From Sporosarcina sp. ACRSL (GTDB lineage: Bacteria; Bacillota; Bacilli; Bacillales_A; Planococcaceae): DNA of 64,000 bases. This document shows, one piece after another, positions 44,509-53,476 of this stretch (positions are counted from its first letter, which is position 1; each line of letters begins with the position of its first letter). The stretch covers positions 124,001 through 188,000 of the forward strand of contig NZ_JAKRNT010000004.1 in assembly GCF_022346605.1 (NCBI RefSeq). The letters are read 5' to 3'. The notes beneath the pieces are model-generated. The model made no database searches. It was not told the origin of the DNA and worked only from the letters and a program-made list of their open reading frames with translations. A program made the position numbers and the translations under genes.

Positions 44509-45132
44509 ATGGAACCATTTAAAACTCACCAAGGCTATGTGGTACCGCTTAATCGTTCGAATGTTGATACAGACGCTATTGTCCCAAAGGAATTTCTTAA
44601 AATAAATGATCAAACGGGATTTGGAAAGTACTTATTCTATAATTGGCGATTCAAGGATACAGGAGAGGTAAACAATGACTTTGTCTTAAACAGTCCACTC
44701 TATCAAAGTGCAAACATTTTATTAGCCAAGGATAACTTTGGCTCAGGTTCTTCTCGTGAGCATGCGGTTTGGGCATTAATTGATTATGGATTCAAAGTTA
44801 TTATTGCTTGTTCTTTTGCCGATATTTTCTATAATAATTCGTTTAAAAACGGGTTGCTACTCATTACGCAACCTGCTGAGATCATACAAGAATTATTTGA
44901 GATTGCAGCAGAAGGAACACAATTAACAGTCAATCTCTCAAATCAAACTATTATTACCGAAAGCAACAAGATTCTTAGCTTCGACATCGACCCATACCAT
45001 CGAAAAATGTTGCTCGAAGGTCTTGACGAAATCAGTATAACCTACGGGAAAGAAGATCACATCAAACAGTTCGAGGAAAAAAGAGCAAACTGGTTAACGC
45101 CCTGCTATAAGGAAATAAAACTCAAACTGTAA
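44509..45132 (+). CDS. leuD: LeuD-type hydratase/isomerase small subunit
   Basis: The 207-residue swivel subunit begins HQGYVVPLNRSNVDTDAIVP (about 6-25). It contains GFGKYLFYNWRF, NFGSGSSREHAVWAL (phosphate/substrate-binding Ser-Arg loop) and SFADIFYNNSFKNGLL. It follows the large subunit by one base behind AAGGAGA, and the two form the active heterodimer. Length is normal for LeuD. The same caveat on substrate applies: the neighbours point away from leucine synthesis. Confidence 0.88.
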   Translation: MEPFKTHQGYVVPLNRSNVDTDAIVPKEFLKINDQTGFGKYLFYNWRFKDTGEVNNDFVLNSPLYQSANILLAKDNFGSGSSREHAVWALIDYGFKVIIACSFADIFYNNSFKNGLLLITQPAEIIQELFEIAAEGTQLTVNLSNQTIITESNKILSFDIDPYHRKMLLEGLDEISITYGKEDHIKQFEEKRANWLTPCYKEIKLKL

Positions 45133-45326
45133 GTCCTCTAATGAAAAGTACACTCTATTTAGATGAAATAAAAGTAAATAATTATAATGTATTGTTACTG
45201 ACGTAAGAAATCGATCGGAAATTGATGTGTGTCTTCGTCTTCTTTGTGTCAGATTTGTTGTCTAGTCCAACTCAAAAAAATAAACATTAAAACGTAAGCC
45301 CCCAATCAAACAACGCATATTTTTAA

Positions 45327-45377
45327 AAGCATCTTCTGGTATGAACAATAGATCAACTTGAAGGAGGTGCTTTTTCT
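45327..45377 (+). terminator. probable terminator of the catabolic cluster
   Basis: AAAAGCATCTTC and GAAGGAGGTGCTTTTT form an imperfect hairpin with a T-run. Downstream to 45537 the DNA holds only a short broken frame starting IAIETIDHSLRKFAFHT, perhaps a transposase relic. Nothing else is seen in the gap 45133-45643 apart from the next terminator. Confidence 0.5.
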
Positions 45378-45532
45378 ATTGCCATAGAAACCATTGACCA
45401 CAGTCTCCGTAAGTTTGCATTCCACACCTAACACGGATCTACAAGCCTCTTCTTTAACATCCTATGGCTCTTGTTTCATCAGGATTGGAAGTGCCGAAGT
45501 CACTTTCCAGGTCATTCACAGTCATAGTACAC

Positions 45533-45584
45533 CAAAAAGGGTGCCCGCCGTAAAACAATGAAACTTGTTTTATGCGGATACCCT
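45533..45584 (-). terminator. terminator of the large SLH gene
   Basis: On the minus strand AGGGTATCCGC...GCGGGCACCCT frames an inner TAAAACAA/TTGTTTTA stem, 47 bases in all (45538-45584). It is followed by TTTTTGG. Confidence 0.75.
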
Positions 45585-45643
45585 CATCTTATTTATCTCA
45601 ATCTACATTCTTGTCCAAACCTTATAGTTAAAGCGAATTTAGA

Positions 45644-48172
45644 TTAATTTTGATTGATACTATAAAATGTCACTTCACCTTCAGTATGCGTATTCCAGTT
45701 TCCGCTGTTATCCTGAATATTGTTCACTGTAAACATTGCGGTTTTAGTTGTCGCGATGCTTGCCGTTGGTACATGGATTGTTACGGCAACAGATGTAACT
45801 TTATCAGTCGTCCCAGGCGTGATTGATATGGATACAGAAGAACCTGACGGTAGTGGATGGCCATCCCATTTATAGTTAGAAATATCTTGCACGGTATTTA
45901 GATTCACACCACTGTTGTCGTCAAACACTGTAAAAGAAACGGTTTGCGTTTGTGAATAACCTGATTCACCGCCACTTGTGATCCAGTAAACTACCGGGGG
46001 AGTTGTATCCCATACGAAATTCTGAACCGTAAATGTTTCTGTTGCCCACACATTCGGATTAGGAATCGGTGCTTTATCGACAACCGTGTTTTCCGGGATA
46101 GTTAGCTGATACGTCCCGTTTGGTAAAGCATGATAGATTGTTAATGTATTGGAGTAAATTGATGTGTTCGCCCCGCTGTAATAGTTCAAGTAAATTGGCG
46201 TGGAGTCACTTGTCTGTTGATTGACGAGATAGATGACATTATTTGTCCCAAGCGCAATATCTTCTGTGAAATTCGCAATGATTATGCCATCTCTCCATTC
46301 GACCGATGATAATGCGGGCGCGATTGTGTCATAATTGAAATTCAAGTTAGTTGAATACAGGTCGGCACTATAGCCATAAATGTCTTTAACACCAGCGTCG
46401 ACAAAAAGTGTGGCATTGTACATGTTATTGTAAATCGATGACGCCCCCGATAAGATCACAGTTCTGGAATTCCCGCCAGACGTTGCAGTAAGCTGAGTAG
46501 TCGTGCCATTTGAATGGACAATTCGCGCGTTCCCTGTGAATGAAGAGATATCCATCTCTTTATCGTACGTCAATTCGATTCTGTTGTTGGCTGTGACTTT
46601 TACATCGGTCACCGTTGGGGCGTTCGTGTCGACTGCAACAGTTACGGACGTTTCTACCGGGTTTGGAGATGTTAAATTGTTATTGTAGTCTTTCACATTT
46701 GTTACGGAAATCCTTGCAGTCGTGCCTGCTCGAACCGGTGTGCGTACTGTGACATCTAGCCGATTTGGATCCGTCGGATTGTTTGTGACTGTTGCGAGCG
46801 TATTGTTGACATAAGCAGTAGCGCCCGCAGCATTCACAGGTTCATCGAAAAACAGTGAGAACGAAGTTGTCGATGTTTTTGCCGAGGCAGAACTGGACAC
46901 CAGTCTAGGAGCAGTCGTGTCATATGCTTTAAAGGTTTCCGAATACTTATCGAGTGGTTCATTTGTCGAAGATTTAATAGCATCCGTTGCTGTCAATGTA
47001 TATTCCCCAATAAAGGACCCACTTGCTGTAATTGTTAATGTTTTCCCGTCGGAAGATAAAACACCTGTAAGTTGTCCAGGACTCACAGTCGTCCCAGTGT
47101 TTGTTGTGACAGAAATATTTTGTACGACGTTCCGGCCATCCAAGACTGTTGACTTTGAAATAGGGGTTGCAAACGTCACTTCAATTTGTTTAGCGTTCAG
47201 CGTTTTTACTTCCTTAATATAATGAGTGCCTGCTTTTGTTTCGAATGTCATGGCGATTGTTTTATCTATTTTCGCGCCACCTTTTGTCAAGGTGACCACA
47301 TAAAGCCCCGCCTTTTTACCCTTGGCAACCTTTGCGACAACACCTTGTTCAGTAATGAGGGAAGTGGCATAAGTTTGGACAGCGGCTAATTTCTGCTCGT
47401 CCGTTGCATTGTTGCCATATGGAATCTCTAATGTACCGCCTGTCACTTGAAAGTATGCCGCGTCTACAGCTAGCTGGTTACGATCGACCGCTTCAGGCTC
47501 CGGTTGTCGTTCAGGCGTTGGTTGTGACTTAGTTGCAGCTTCACTTCTATAAATGAAGGAAGCCAACTGCCCACGTGTTACAAAGGCATTAGGCGAGAAT
47601 GTCGTCGGTGAGGTCCCAGTTGTAATTTCATTAGCATACAATACTTGGACGAAGCTTTTATCCCATTTGCTGGCATCGATATCACTAAACGGGTTGCGCT
47701 GAGGATCTTTGGATTTGAATTTGAACCCAAGCACTAGCATTTTTGCCATCTGTGTTCTTGTCAGATTATCATTAGGTTTGAAGGTGTTATCCGCATAACC
47801 TGAAATGATCCCCGCTTCAACCAGCGCCGCAATAGCACCGTAGTAGGGATTCTTTTTGCTAACATCTTTAAATCCTGGATCCTTGACATTCACTGTATCC
47901 AACCCTAAAGATAGAGCCAAAAACTTTGCAGCGTGCTGCCGACTAATATTTTGACTTGGTTTGAAAGTACCATCTGGATACCCACCAATAATGCCCCTTG
48001 AAGACAAATCCATAACGGCTTCATAAAAGTGATGGCTTGGGATATCCTTGACATCGGCAAACCCTCGCGTAGCGGCTTCGATATTTACCGGAGTAGCTGC
48101 AACAATCGCCCCTGCAGCAACTGTTGTCGCTAACGTCGCTTTGAATAATTTCTTAGAATGTAATTTTTTCAT
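45644..48172 (-). CDS. large SLH-domain surface protein with Ig-like repeats
   Basis: The 842-residue secreted protein has a Sec signal (about 1-33) and three SLH domains (about 35-80, 95-140, 158-205) with GGYPDGTFKPSQNISR-type motifs. A Pro/Glu linker (about 213-232) follows. The long C-terminal part is made of beta-sandwich repeats resembling SbsA/Big-type domains (KTLNAKQIEVTF, SATSASAKTSTTSFSLFFDE-like segments, TAPTVTDVKVTANNRIELTY-like segments). It is anchored to the wall polymer through SLH and may be an S-layer component or an adhesin. Strong GC bias toward Thr/Asn/Ser codons is normal for such proteins. Its promoter region (48173-48454) is shared with the divergent NAD-salvage operon. 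Confidence 0.9.
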   Translation of the reverse strand: MKKLHSKKLFKATLATTVAAGAIVAATPVNIEAATRGFADVKDIPSHHFYEAVMDLSSRGIIGGYPDGTFKPSQNISRQHAAKFLALSLGLDTVNVKDPGFKDVSKKNPYYGAIAALVEAGIISGYADNTFKPNDNLTRTQMAKMLVLGFKFKSKDPQRNPFSDIDASKWDKSFVQVLYANEITTGTSPTTFSPNAFVTRGQLASFIYRSEAATKSQPTPERQPEPEAVDRNQLAVDAAYFQVTGGTLEIPYGNNATDEQKLAAVQTYATSLITEQGVVAKVAKGKKAGLYVVTLTKGGAKIDKTIAMTFETKAGTHYIKEVKTLNAKQIEVTFATPISKSTVLDGRNVVQNISVTTNTGTTVSPGQLTGVLSSDGKTLTITASGSFIGEYTLTATDAIKSSTNEPLDKYSETFKAYDTTAPRLVSSSASAKTSTTSFSLFFDEPVNAAGATAYVNNTLATVTNNPTDPNRLDVTVRTPVRAGTTARISVTNVKDYNNNLTSPNPVETSVTVAVDTNAPTVTDVKVTANNRIELTYDKEMDISSFTGNARIVHSNGTTTQLTATSGGNSRTVILSGASSIYNNMYNATLFVDAGVKDIYGYSADLYSTNLNFNYDTIAPALSSVEWRDGIIIANFTEDIALGTNNVIYLVNQQTSDSTPIYLNYYSGANTSIYSNTLTIYHALPNGTYQLTIPENTVVDKAPIPNPNVWATETFTVQNFVWDTTPPVVYWITSGGESGYSQTQTVSFTVFDDNSGVNLNTVQDISNYKWDGHPLPSGSSVSISITPGTTDKVTSVAVTIHVPTASIATTKTAMFTVNNIQDNSGNWNTHTEGEVTFYSINQN

Positions 48173-48393
48173 TTTAATCCCCCTTTAGAATGTGTCCCAC
48201 TACCTATATATGTTGTCGTATCCAAAAAATAGAATACCTTTCTACTTTTATAGTATAAGACTTTTGACGGACTAGTACAACTATTCAGTAGAAATCGAGT
48301 ACCTGTACCTGAAATTGTCATTATCAATAGTGAGAAAATCATTAATCAACTAGGATTTTGAAAATCATGCACAAAAATAAAAATGCAGCATAC

Positions 48394-48421
48394 TATAATT
48401 AACAAGTAGATAATCGTTAAT
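48394..48421 (+). promoter_or_regulatory. -10 box and possible operator before the Nudix gene
   Basis: TATAAT (48394-48399) is followed by the inverted repeat ATTAAC (48398-48403) and GTTAAT (48416-48421). An operator at this place would block transcription; an NrtR-type regulator encoded by the first gene could bind it (inference). Confidence 0.4.
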
Positions 48422-48454
48422 AGAATAGAGTTAAAAGAGAAAGGAGATCGTCAA

Positions 48455-49264
48455 TTGAAAATCTATCGAACTGAAGAAGAAGCATTACAATATTACGATT
48501 CAGGAAAGTACATCACCCCAGATGGATACACAAGCGACATTGCGGTTTTCACGTTGCTTCCAAATGAAGAACCTTTTCATAACGGGAAAAGTCGGTCGGC
48601 ATATTCATTGGCATTGATGCTCATCAAACGGGCAGGTATAGACTCGGATGGGCAACCGAATATCGAAGGTAACAAATGGGCATTGCCAGGGGGGTTCATC
48701 CAAAGAGATGAAACTGCATATGAGGCAGCACAACGGGAATTGAAAGAAGAGACAGGTGTAGAAGGCATCGAAGTGAAACATTTCGGCGTCTATGACAAGT
48801 ATGGCAGAGATAAACGGGGATGGATTCTTTCGAACGCACATTATGCGATTGTTCCGGAAACATATCTCGAAAAAAGGATGGCTTCTGATGACGCGGCTGA
48901 AGTTCGGCTGTTTACGCTGGATGAAGTGTTTCAATTGGAATTGGCGTTTGACCATCATGTTATTATCAAGGATGCTGTACGTGCGGTGGAAAGGGATGTA
49001 TTGCAAACCACTGTGGTGAAATATTTCCTTCCAAAGGAATTCAAGATGGAAGAACTTAGACAGGTTTTGCTTGCCTTCGTAGATGATCCTGTTGTGAAAA
49101 ATAAGCCGGGCTTCTTTCGGAAAGCGCCAACACTTCCATTTATCACAGAAGCACTTGATCACAACAATGAACCTAAAAAGACGGAACCGAATGCGGATAC
49201 GAGAAGACCATCCAAATTGTATTGTTTCAAAGATGTAGATGTGACTCCGTCCATATGGAGATAA
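48455..49264 (+). CDS. Nudix hydrolase with NrtR-like C-terminal domain
   Basis: The 269-residue protein has a central Nudix domain with the full box GGFIQRDETAYEAAQRELKE followed by ETGV. The C-terminal part (about 180-269) contains FLPKEFKMEELRQVLLAF and RRPSKLYCF, resembling the winged-helix half of NrtR-type proteins. Such proteins hydrolyse ADP-ribose or act as ADP-ribose-sensing repressors of NAD genes. Since the Nudix box is intact, activity may be retained. TTG 48455 follows AAAGGAGA. It heads the NAD-salvage operon, which fits self-regulation. Confidence 0.82.
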   Translation: MKIYRTEEEALQYYDSGKYITPDGYTSDIAVFTLLPNEEPFHNGKSRSAYSLALMLIKRAGIDSDGQPNIEGNKWALPGGFIQRDETAYEAAQRELKEETGVEGIEVKHFGVYDKYGRDKRGWILSNAHYAIVPETYLEKRMASDDAAEVRLFTLDEVFQLELAFDHHVIIKDAVRAVERDVLQTTVVKYFLPKEFKMEELRQVLLAFVDDPVVKNKPGFFRKAPTLPFITEALDHNNEPKKTEPNADTRRPSKLYCFKDVDVTPSIWR

Positions 49265-49380
49265 TAGGTGAGTAAAGAGCGATGCGCTATAAGGAAAGAA
49301 CACAACGTATTGCTCTGCATCTTTATGTAAAACAATTAACAAATATGAAATTGTTATCTATTAAAAGGAGTGTATTGAAA

Positions 49381-50286
49381 ATGAAAAGCAAATTTGAGGA
49401 AATCGTGGACGTTCGTTTGATTGGAGGCCACAACCCGAAGAAAATGAATGAATTGGCGGTCTTGGCAAGTAAGGAACGCATTGCTCCGTCTTCGGAAGAT
49501 AAGGAAAAGGTATTGTTCATTGGCATTGATGTCCAAAACGATTTCCTGGAAAACGGGGAACTTGCTGTCCCGAATTCGCACATAGACGTGGAGAACATGA
49601 CGCGTTTCATCTATGACAATCTGAAAAAAATCACCAGCATATGTGTGTCGATGGATGCTCACGACATTGAACAAATTTTTCACTCGTCATGGTGGATCGA
49701 TAAAGATGGCAATCACCCTGCACCATTCACGGTAATTACTCGAGTTGATGTGGAAAATGGCAAATGGAGAGCGACGCAACAACCAGAAGAGAGTAAAGAG
49801 TACATCGAACAGTTGGAGAAGGTCGGGAAAAAGCAATTGATTATCTGGCCGTATCATTGTCTAGCTGGCACATTTGGTGCTGCTCTCGAAGGACAATTCT
49901 CGAACATCATCCATTTCCATTCGATGGTTCGTCAGACTGAAATCATTAAAATCTTTAAGGGGCAGGACCCTTTGAGCGAAATGTACGGTATTGTTAAACC
50001 GGAATATTCCAAAACAGACATGGCGAATTATGAGTTCTTGGAGTCTTTAAAGGGCTATCAAAAAATTATCATCGGCGGCGAGGCAAAATCCCATTGTGTA
50101 TTAGAATCTGTGAAACAGATTGTTGATTACTACAAAACAGACGTTGAATTGACTTCAAACATCTATTTACTGAAGGATTGCATGAGTTCGATACAAGGGT
50201 TTGAAGACAGTACAGAACAGGAAATAAGCGAACTTCAAAAGAACTATGGGATACAGGTTGTCGATTCAAGTGAATTGAAGCTGTAA
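49381..50286 (+). CDS. nicotinamidase-like isochorismatase-family hydrolase
   Basis: A protein of about 301 residues, longer than usual PncA (about 180-220) owing to an N-terminal extension of about 40 residues. Motifs are the catalytic Asp in FIGIDVQNDFLENG, metal ligands in DAHDIEQIFHSSWW, WPYHCLAGTFGAALEG and the nucleophilic cysteine in GGEAKSHCVLESV. It would deamidate nicotinamide to nicotinate for the next enzyme. ATG 49381 lies 9 bases after AAAGGAG. Order and spacing support co-transcription with pncB and nadD. Confidence 0.85.
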   Translation: MKSKFEEIVDVRLIGGHNPKKMNELAVLASKERIAPSSEDKEKVLFIGIDVQNDFLENGELAVPNSHIDVENMTRFIYDNLKKITSICVSMDAHDIEQIFHSSWWIDKDGNHPAPFTVITRVDVENGKWRATQQPEESKEYIEQLEKVGKKQLIIWPYHCLAGTFGAALEGQFSNIIHFHSMVRQTEIIKIFKGQDPLSEMYGIVKPEYSKTDMANYEFLESLKGYQKIIIGGEAKSHCVLESVKQIVDYYKTDVELTSNIYLLKDCMSSIQGFEDSTEQEISELQKNYGIQVVDSSELKL

Positions 50287-50357
50287 AACGCTCAACGGTT
50301 GGAGGGCGGAATCACTTTCCGCCTTCCAGATTCAAATTTCAAATTGGGGGAATGGAT

Positions 50358-51818
50358 ATGAATTATCAAGATGATGGGTTTGCGCTTCACACAGATCTTT
50401 ATCAAATCAATATGGCCGAAACGTATTGGGAAGATGGGATTCACGAGAGGAAAGCGGTCTTCGAGTTGTATTTTAGAAAACTTCCTTTCGGTGCCGGCTT
50501 TGGTGTTTTTGCCGGATTGGAGAAAATTATCGACTATGTAAAAACATACCGTTTCTCGGATAGCGATATTGACTATTTACGTGAGGTGGTAGGGTATGAA
50601 GAGGACTTCTTGGGCTACTTGAAAACTGTTCGCTTTACCGGGACAATTCGATCGATGAAGGAAGGGGAAGTTGTTTTCGCCAATGAACCGATTCTCCAAG
50701 TCGAAGCAAACTTAGCGGAAGCCCAATTAATCGAGACCGCATTGTTGAACATCGTCAATTACCAAACCTTGATTGCTACAAAGGCGGCGCGCATCAAACA
50801 AGTTGTAGGGGAGCAACAAGCGATCGAGTTCGGAACAAGACGGGCGCATGAATTTGATGCTGCCGTTTGGGGAACAAGGGCTGCGTACATCGGCGGATTC
50901 TCCGCCACGAGCAATGTACGGGCCGGAAAAATGTTCAGAATACCAGTGGCAGGTACGCATGCTCATTCGATGGTGCAGACGTATCAAGACGACTATCAGG
51001 CTTTCCGTAAATATGCACGTCGACATAGGGATTGCATCTTCTTAGTGGATACGTATGACACCTTGAAATCGGGTGTCCCAAATGCGATAAAAGTGGCGAA
51101 GGAATTAGGGGATCAGATTAATTTCGTCGGGATTCGTTTAGATAGTGGGGATATGGCATATCTATCGAAAGAAGCGAGAAAAATGCTCGATGCTGCCGGG
51201 TTTCGGAATGCGAAAATCATCGCTTCGAATGACTTGGATGAAGACACAATCCTGAATCTCAAGTTGCAGGGAGCTCGAATCGACGTTTGGGGTGTCGGAA
51301 CAAAAGTGATTACCGCATTTGACCAGCCCGCACTAGGAGCGGTTTATAAAATGGTCGCTATCGAAGATGAAAATGGGCGAATGGTGGATACGATAAAAAT
51401 TTCCGGAAATCCAGAGAAGGTTTCTACTCCGGGTTTGAAGAAGGTATACCGTATCGTGAATACAGTCAATCAACATGCGGAAGGCGACTATATCGCGATG
51501 ATTGATGAACGACCGCAAGAAGAGGAAAGACTACGAATGTTTCACCCGACACATACATTCATCTCAAAGTTCGTAACAAATTTCAAAGCGGTGGAATTGC
51601 TCCATGATATTTTCATTGACGGAAAACTGGTGTATGAATCTCCAACCATCGAACAGATTCAGAGGTATGCAAAAGAGAGCATAGGACTATTATGGAGTGA
51701 GTATAAGCGTACACTGAATCCGGAAGAGTATCCTGTGGATTTGAGTCAACGGTGTTGGGACAATAAAATGGCGAGCATTCAAAAGGTCAAGGAGAAAATT
51801 GCAGATCTGCATAATTGA
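50358..51818 (+). CDS. pncB: nicotinate phosphoribosyltransferase
   Basis: The 486-residue protein begins with LHTDLYQINMAETYWEDGIH. The family core follows: FELYFRKLPFGAGFGVFAGL, EFGTRRAHEFDAAVWGTRAA, the phosphoribosylation histidine in VAGTHAHSMVQTY, and GIRLDSGDMAYLS. It joins nicotinate and PRPP to nicotinate mononucleotide, using ATP. The C-terminal 100 residues are typical of the Gram-positive long form. ATG 50358 is 7 bases after GGGGG; ATG 50352 is too close. Third gene of the salvage operon. Confidence 0.93.
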   Translation: MNYQDDGFALHTDLYQINMAETYWEDGIHERKAVFELYFRKLPFGAGFGVFAGLEKIIDYVKTYRFSDSDIDYLREVVGYEEDFLGYLKTVRFTGTIRSMKEGEVVFANEPILQVEANLAEAQLIETALLNIVNYQTLIATKAARIKQVVGEQQAIEFGTRRAHEFDAAVWGTRAAYIGGFSATSNVRAGKMFRIPVAGTHAHSMVQTYQDDYQAFRKYARRHRDCIFLVDTYDTLKSGVPNAIKVAKELGDQINFVGIRLDSGDMAYLSKEARKMLDAAGFRNAKIIASNDLDEDTILNLKLQGARIDVWGVGTKVITAFDQPALGAVYKMVAIEDENGRMVDTIKISGNPEKVSTPGLKKVYRIVNTVNQHAEGDYIAMIDERPQEEERLRMFHPTHTFISKFVTNFKAVELLHDIFIDGKLVYESPTIEQIQRYAKESIGLLWSEYKRTLNPEEYPVDLSQRCWDNKMASIQKVKEKIADLHN

Positions 51819-51834
51819 TTTGGGGGAGAGTCGA

Positions 51835-52539
51835 ATGTCAAGACAGGCGCCGAACAGTAAAAAACAACTTACAACATTGAATCCAGGAAAAGACATTGAA
51901 AAGCTATTTGCAGATGGAGTTAAAATAGGAATTTATGGGTCATCTTTCGATCCTGTGACCAACGTCCACCTTTGGACCGCCTCTACGGTCGCTCACCGTA
52001 AGGATCTGGACTTCGTCATCTTTCTTCCGTCATCGAGCAAACGCTTGGACAAAAAGCTGCAGACGGATGATGTACATCGTGTTGAAATGTTGAAATTGGC
52101 GATTGAGAAGAATCCGAAGTTTATCTTGGATGATTATGAATTGAACGTGTTGCCAGGGAATCAATACACCTATTATACAATGCGCTACTTCAAGGAAGTT
52201 TTCCCTGGTGCTGACCTTCAATTCATTATGGGTGCCGATTTGCTGGTGGATATCGGGGAAGGAAAATGGAAATGGGCTGAAGAATTAATAAGTGAAAACA
52301 AATTCATCGTCATGGCACGGAATGGAATCGACATCTTGGCGACAATTTCAAAGTCACCGCTATTGAGGAACCATGATGACGGACGTTTCCAGCTCCTAGA
52401 TAAAGGACTGGCGATGGAGATCAGCTCCACGTACATCCGGGAGGAATTCGCATTAGGGGGAGAACCGCAATACCTCTTGCCGGGAGCTTGTTATGAGTAT
52501 ATTAAGGAAAACCAACTGTATAGGGAAATCTTACGATGA
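51835..52539 (+). CDS. nadD: nicotinate-nucleotide adenylyltransferase (NadD-like)
   Basis: The 234-residue nucleotidyltransferase contains GIYGSSFDPVTNVHLWTAST where classical NadD has GGTFDPPHxGH. The (H/T)xGH signature is therefore TNVH, with Gly replaced by Val. Also seen are FLPSSSKRLDKK, FIMGADLLVDIGEGKWKW and MEISSTYIREE (ISSTxIR). An N-terminal extension of about 30 residues precedes the fold. It would adenylate nicotinate mononucleotide. As it lies in a salvage operon, a housekeeping nadD probably exists elsewhere. ATG 51835 follows GGGGGAGAG. Confidence 0.85.
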   Translation: MSRQAPNSKKQLTTLNPGKDIEKLFADGVKIGIYGSSFDPVTNVHLWTASTVAHRKDLDFVIFLPSSSKRLDKKLQTDDVHRVEMLKLAIEKNPKFILDDYELNVLPGNQYTYYTMRYFKEVFPGADLQFIMGADLLVDIGEGKWKWAEELISENKFIVMARNGIDILATISKSPLLRNHDDGRFQLLDKGLAMEISSTYIREEFALGGEPQYLLPGACYEYIKENQLYREILR

Positions 52540-52611
52540 GTAAACAGACTGCTGCAACATGTGAGACAGTGAGTCGATCGGTTTTGGGACTGGTTGGCTT
52601 GCTGTTTTTTT

Positions 52612-52737
52612 TTATCTATTGAATCGAGAGGATTATCTATTGAATTTGGTGAGTTATCTATCGAAACTGTTGAGTTATCTATTGAATAGTAGAAGTTATC
52701 ACCAAAACGGGACTTTTTATCTAGTTAACTAAGTGTA
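52612..52737 (+). repeat. six-unit tandem array with exact 21-base period
   Basis: TTATC recurs at 52612, 52633, 52654, 52675, 52696 and 52717. The first four units share TTATCTATYGAA and the last two are diverged. There are no spacers. In one frame the units read LSIExxE heptads (LSIEFGELSIETVELSIE) up to a stop at 52688-52690, but no start or ribosome site is seen. Confidence 0.75.
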
Positions 52738-52774
52738 GAAGAAATTCAGAGGCATCCGTTTAGTTTGATTCCCC

Positions 52775-52800
52775 CTTTCCCCTCTATATAGAGGGGAAAG
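52775..52800. terminator. perfect 26-base palindrome
   Basis: CTTTCCCCTCTAT is followed directly by its exact complement ATAGAGGGGAAAG, flanked by AGTTTG and CAAACT arms. It may be a terminator of the NAD operon, an operator for the VOC gene or a cruciform. No T-run is present. The remaining bases of the gap 52540-52892 show only the 21-base array. Confidence 0.5.
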
Positions 52801-52892
52801 ACCAAACTTTATATTAATCGGAAATAGTTACGAGCAGGAATTATTGATAATAATATAGAATTATCTATTATCAAATCGATGGAGGTGCTAAC

Positions 52893-53276
52893 TTGTTTAA
52901 ACCAATTGAAAATAGGGTTGATACGATTTTTGTTCATGTATCGGATTTAGAACGTTCAATACAATGGTATAGTGATTTGCTTGGTTTGCAAGTAAGAGAG
53001 GGGAATAATATTGGACCTGTATACACTTTAGATATGGGTGACGGACGTCCTGGGATCACGCTTGACAACCATTGTTTTGAGGAAGATTATAGATTTATTC
53101 CATCAAATCAGCCACTCTTTAACCTAAGTGCTTCCGACATTAACGCAGCATATAACCATGTCACTAAAATGGGTGCAGAGATAATAACGGAAATTATTGT
53201 TCATCCCGATTTGGCAGAGTTTTCTTTTAAAGATCCTGATGGCAATATCATAATGATTTGTACTTGTATCAGTTAA
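52893..53276 (+). CDS. VOC/glyoxalase-family protein
   Basis: The 127-residue single VOC module has the paired beta-alpha-beta-beta-beta halves. FVHVSDLERSIQWYSDLLGL (about 12-31) starts the first and LFNLSASDINAAYNHVTKMG the second; it ends FSFKDPDGNIIMICTCI with the conserved metal-side glutamate replaced by context-dependent residues. Such proteins include dioxygenases, antibiotic-binding proteins and epimerases; no specific role can be read. TTG 52893 follows GGAGGTG. Monocistronic. Confidence 0.85.
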   Translation: MFKPIENRVDTIFVHVSDLERSIQWYSDLLGLQVREGNNIGPVYTLDMGDGRPGITLDNHCFEEDYRFIPSNQPLFNLSASDINAAYNHVTKMGAEIITEIIVHPDLAEFSFKDPDGNIIMICTCIS

Positions 53277-53360
53277 GTACAAACGTGTATAAGGGTCAAA
53301 AATTAATGAAGTCAACCATTTTCGATTAGCTTTATTTATCACAATCAGACCAAACTGTTT

Positions 53361-53473
53361 AGCAAGCAGGCATCCTTCTATTTATGTGGAATCGTGCAAT
53401 AAATCAGTATTAAATGGAGGCAACCATTTCTACATTTGGTTGCCTCCATTCGATTTTTATTGCTGAAATTAGT
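53361..53473 (+). repeat. dispersed repeat, left copy, with terminator hairpin
   Basis: This block recurs in direct orientation at 62865-62973, with blocks such as GCATCCTTCT, TCAGTATTAA and GGTTGCCTCCATTCGATTTT. Here it holds a perfect 14-base inverted repeat (AATGGAGGCAACCA 53413-53426, TGGTTGCCTCCATT 53437-53450). In the right copy the left arm of this hairpin has decayed. The two copies bracket the nuclease-toxin region. Confidence 0.65.
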
Positions 53474-53476
53474 GAT

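Noticed and set aside
45400-45520. Transposase gene in the gap after leuD
   Set aside because: Only about 17 codons are open before stops; too little to support an assignment.
48605-49342. 245-codon minus-strand frame
   Set aside because: Fully overlaps the well-supported Nudix gene and has no family motif.
52612-52737. CRISPR array
   Set aside because: The 21-base units are contiguous with drifting sequence, with no unique spacers and no cas genes nearby.
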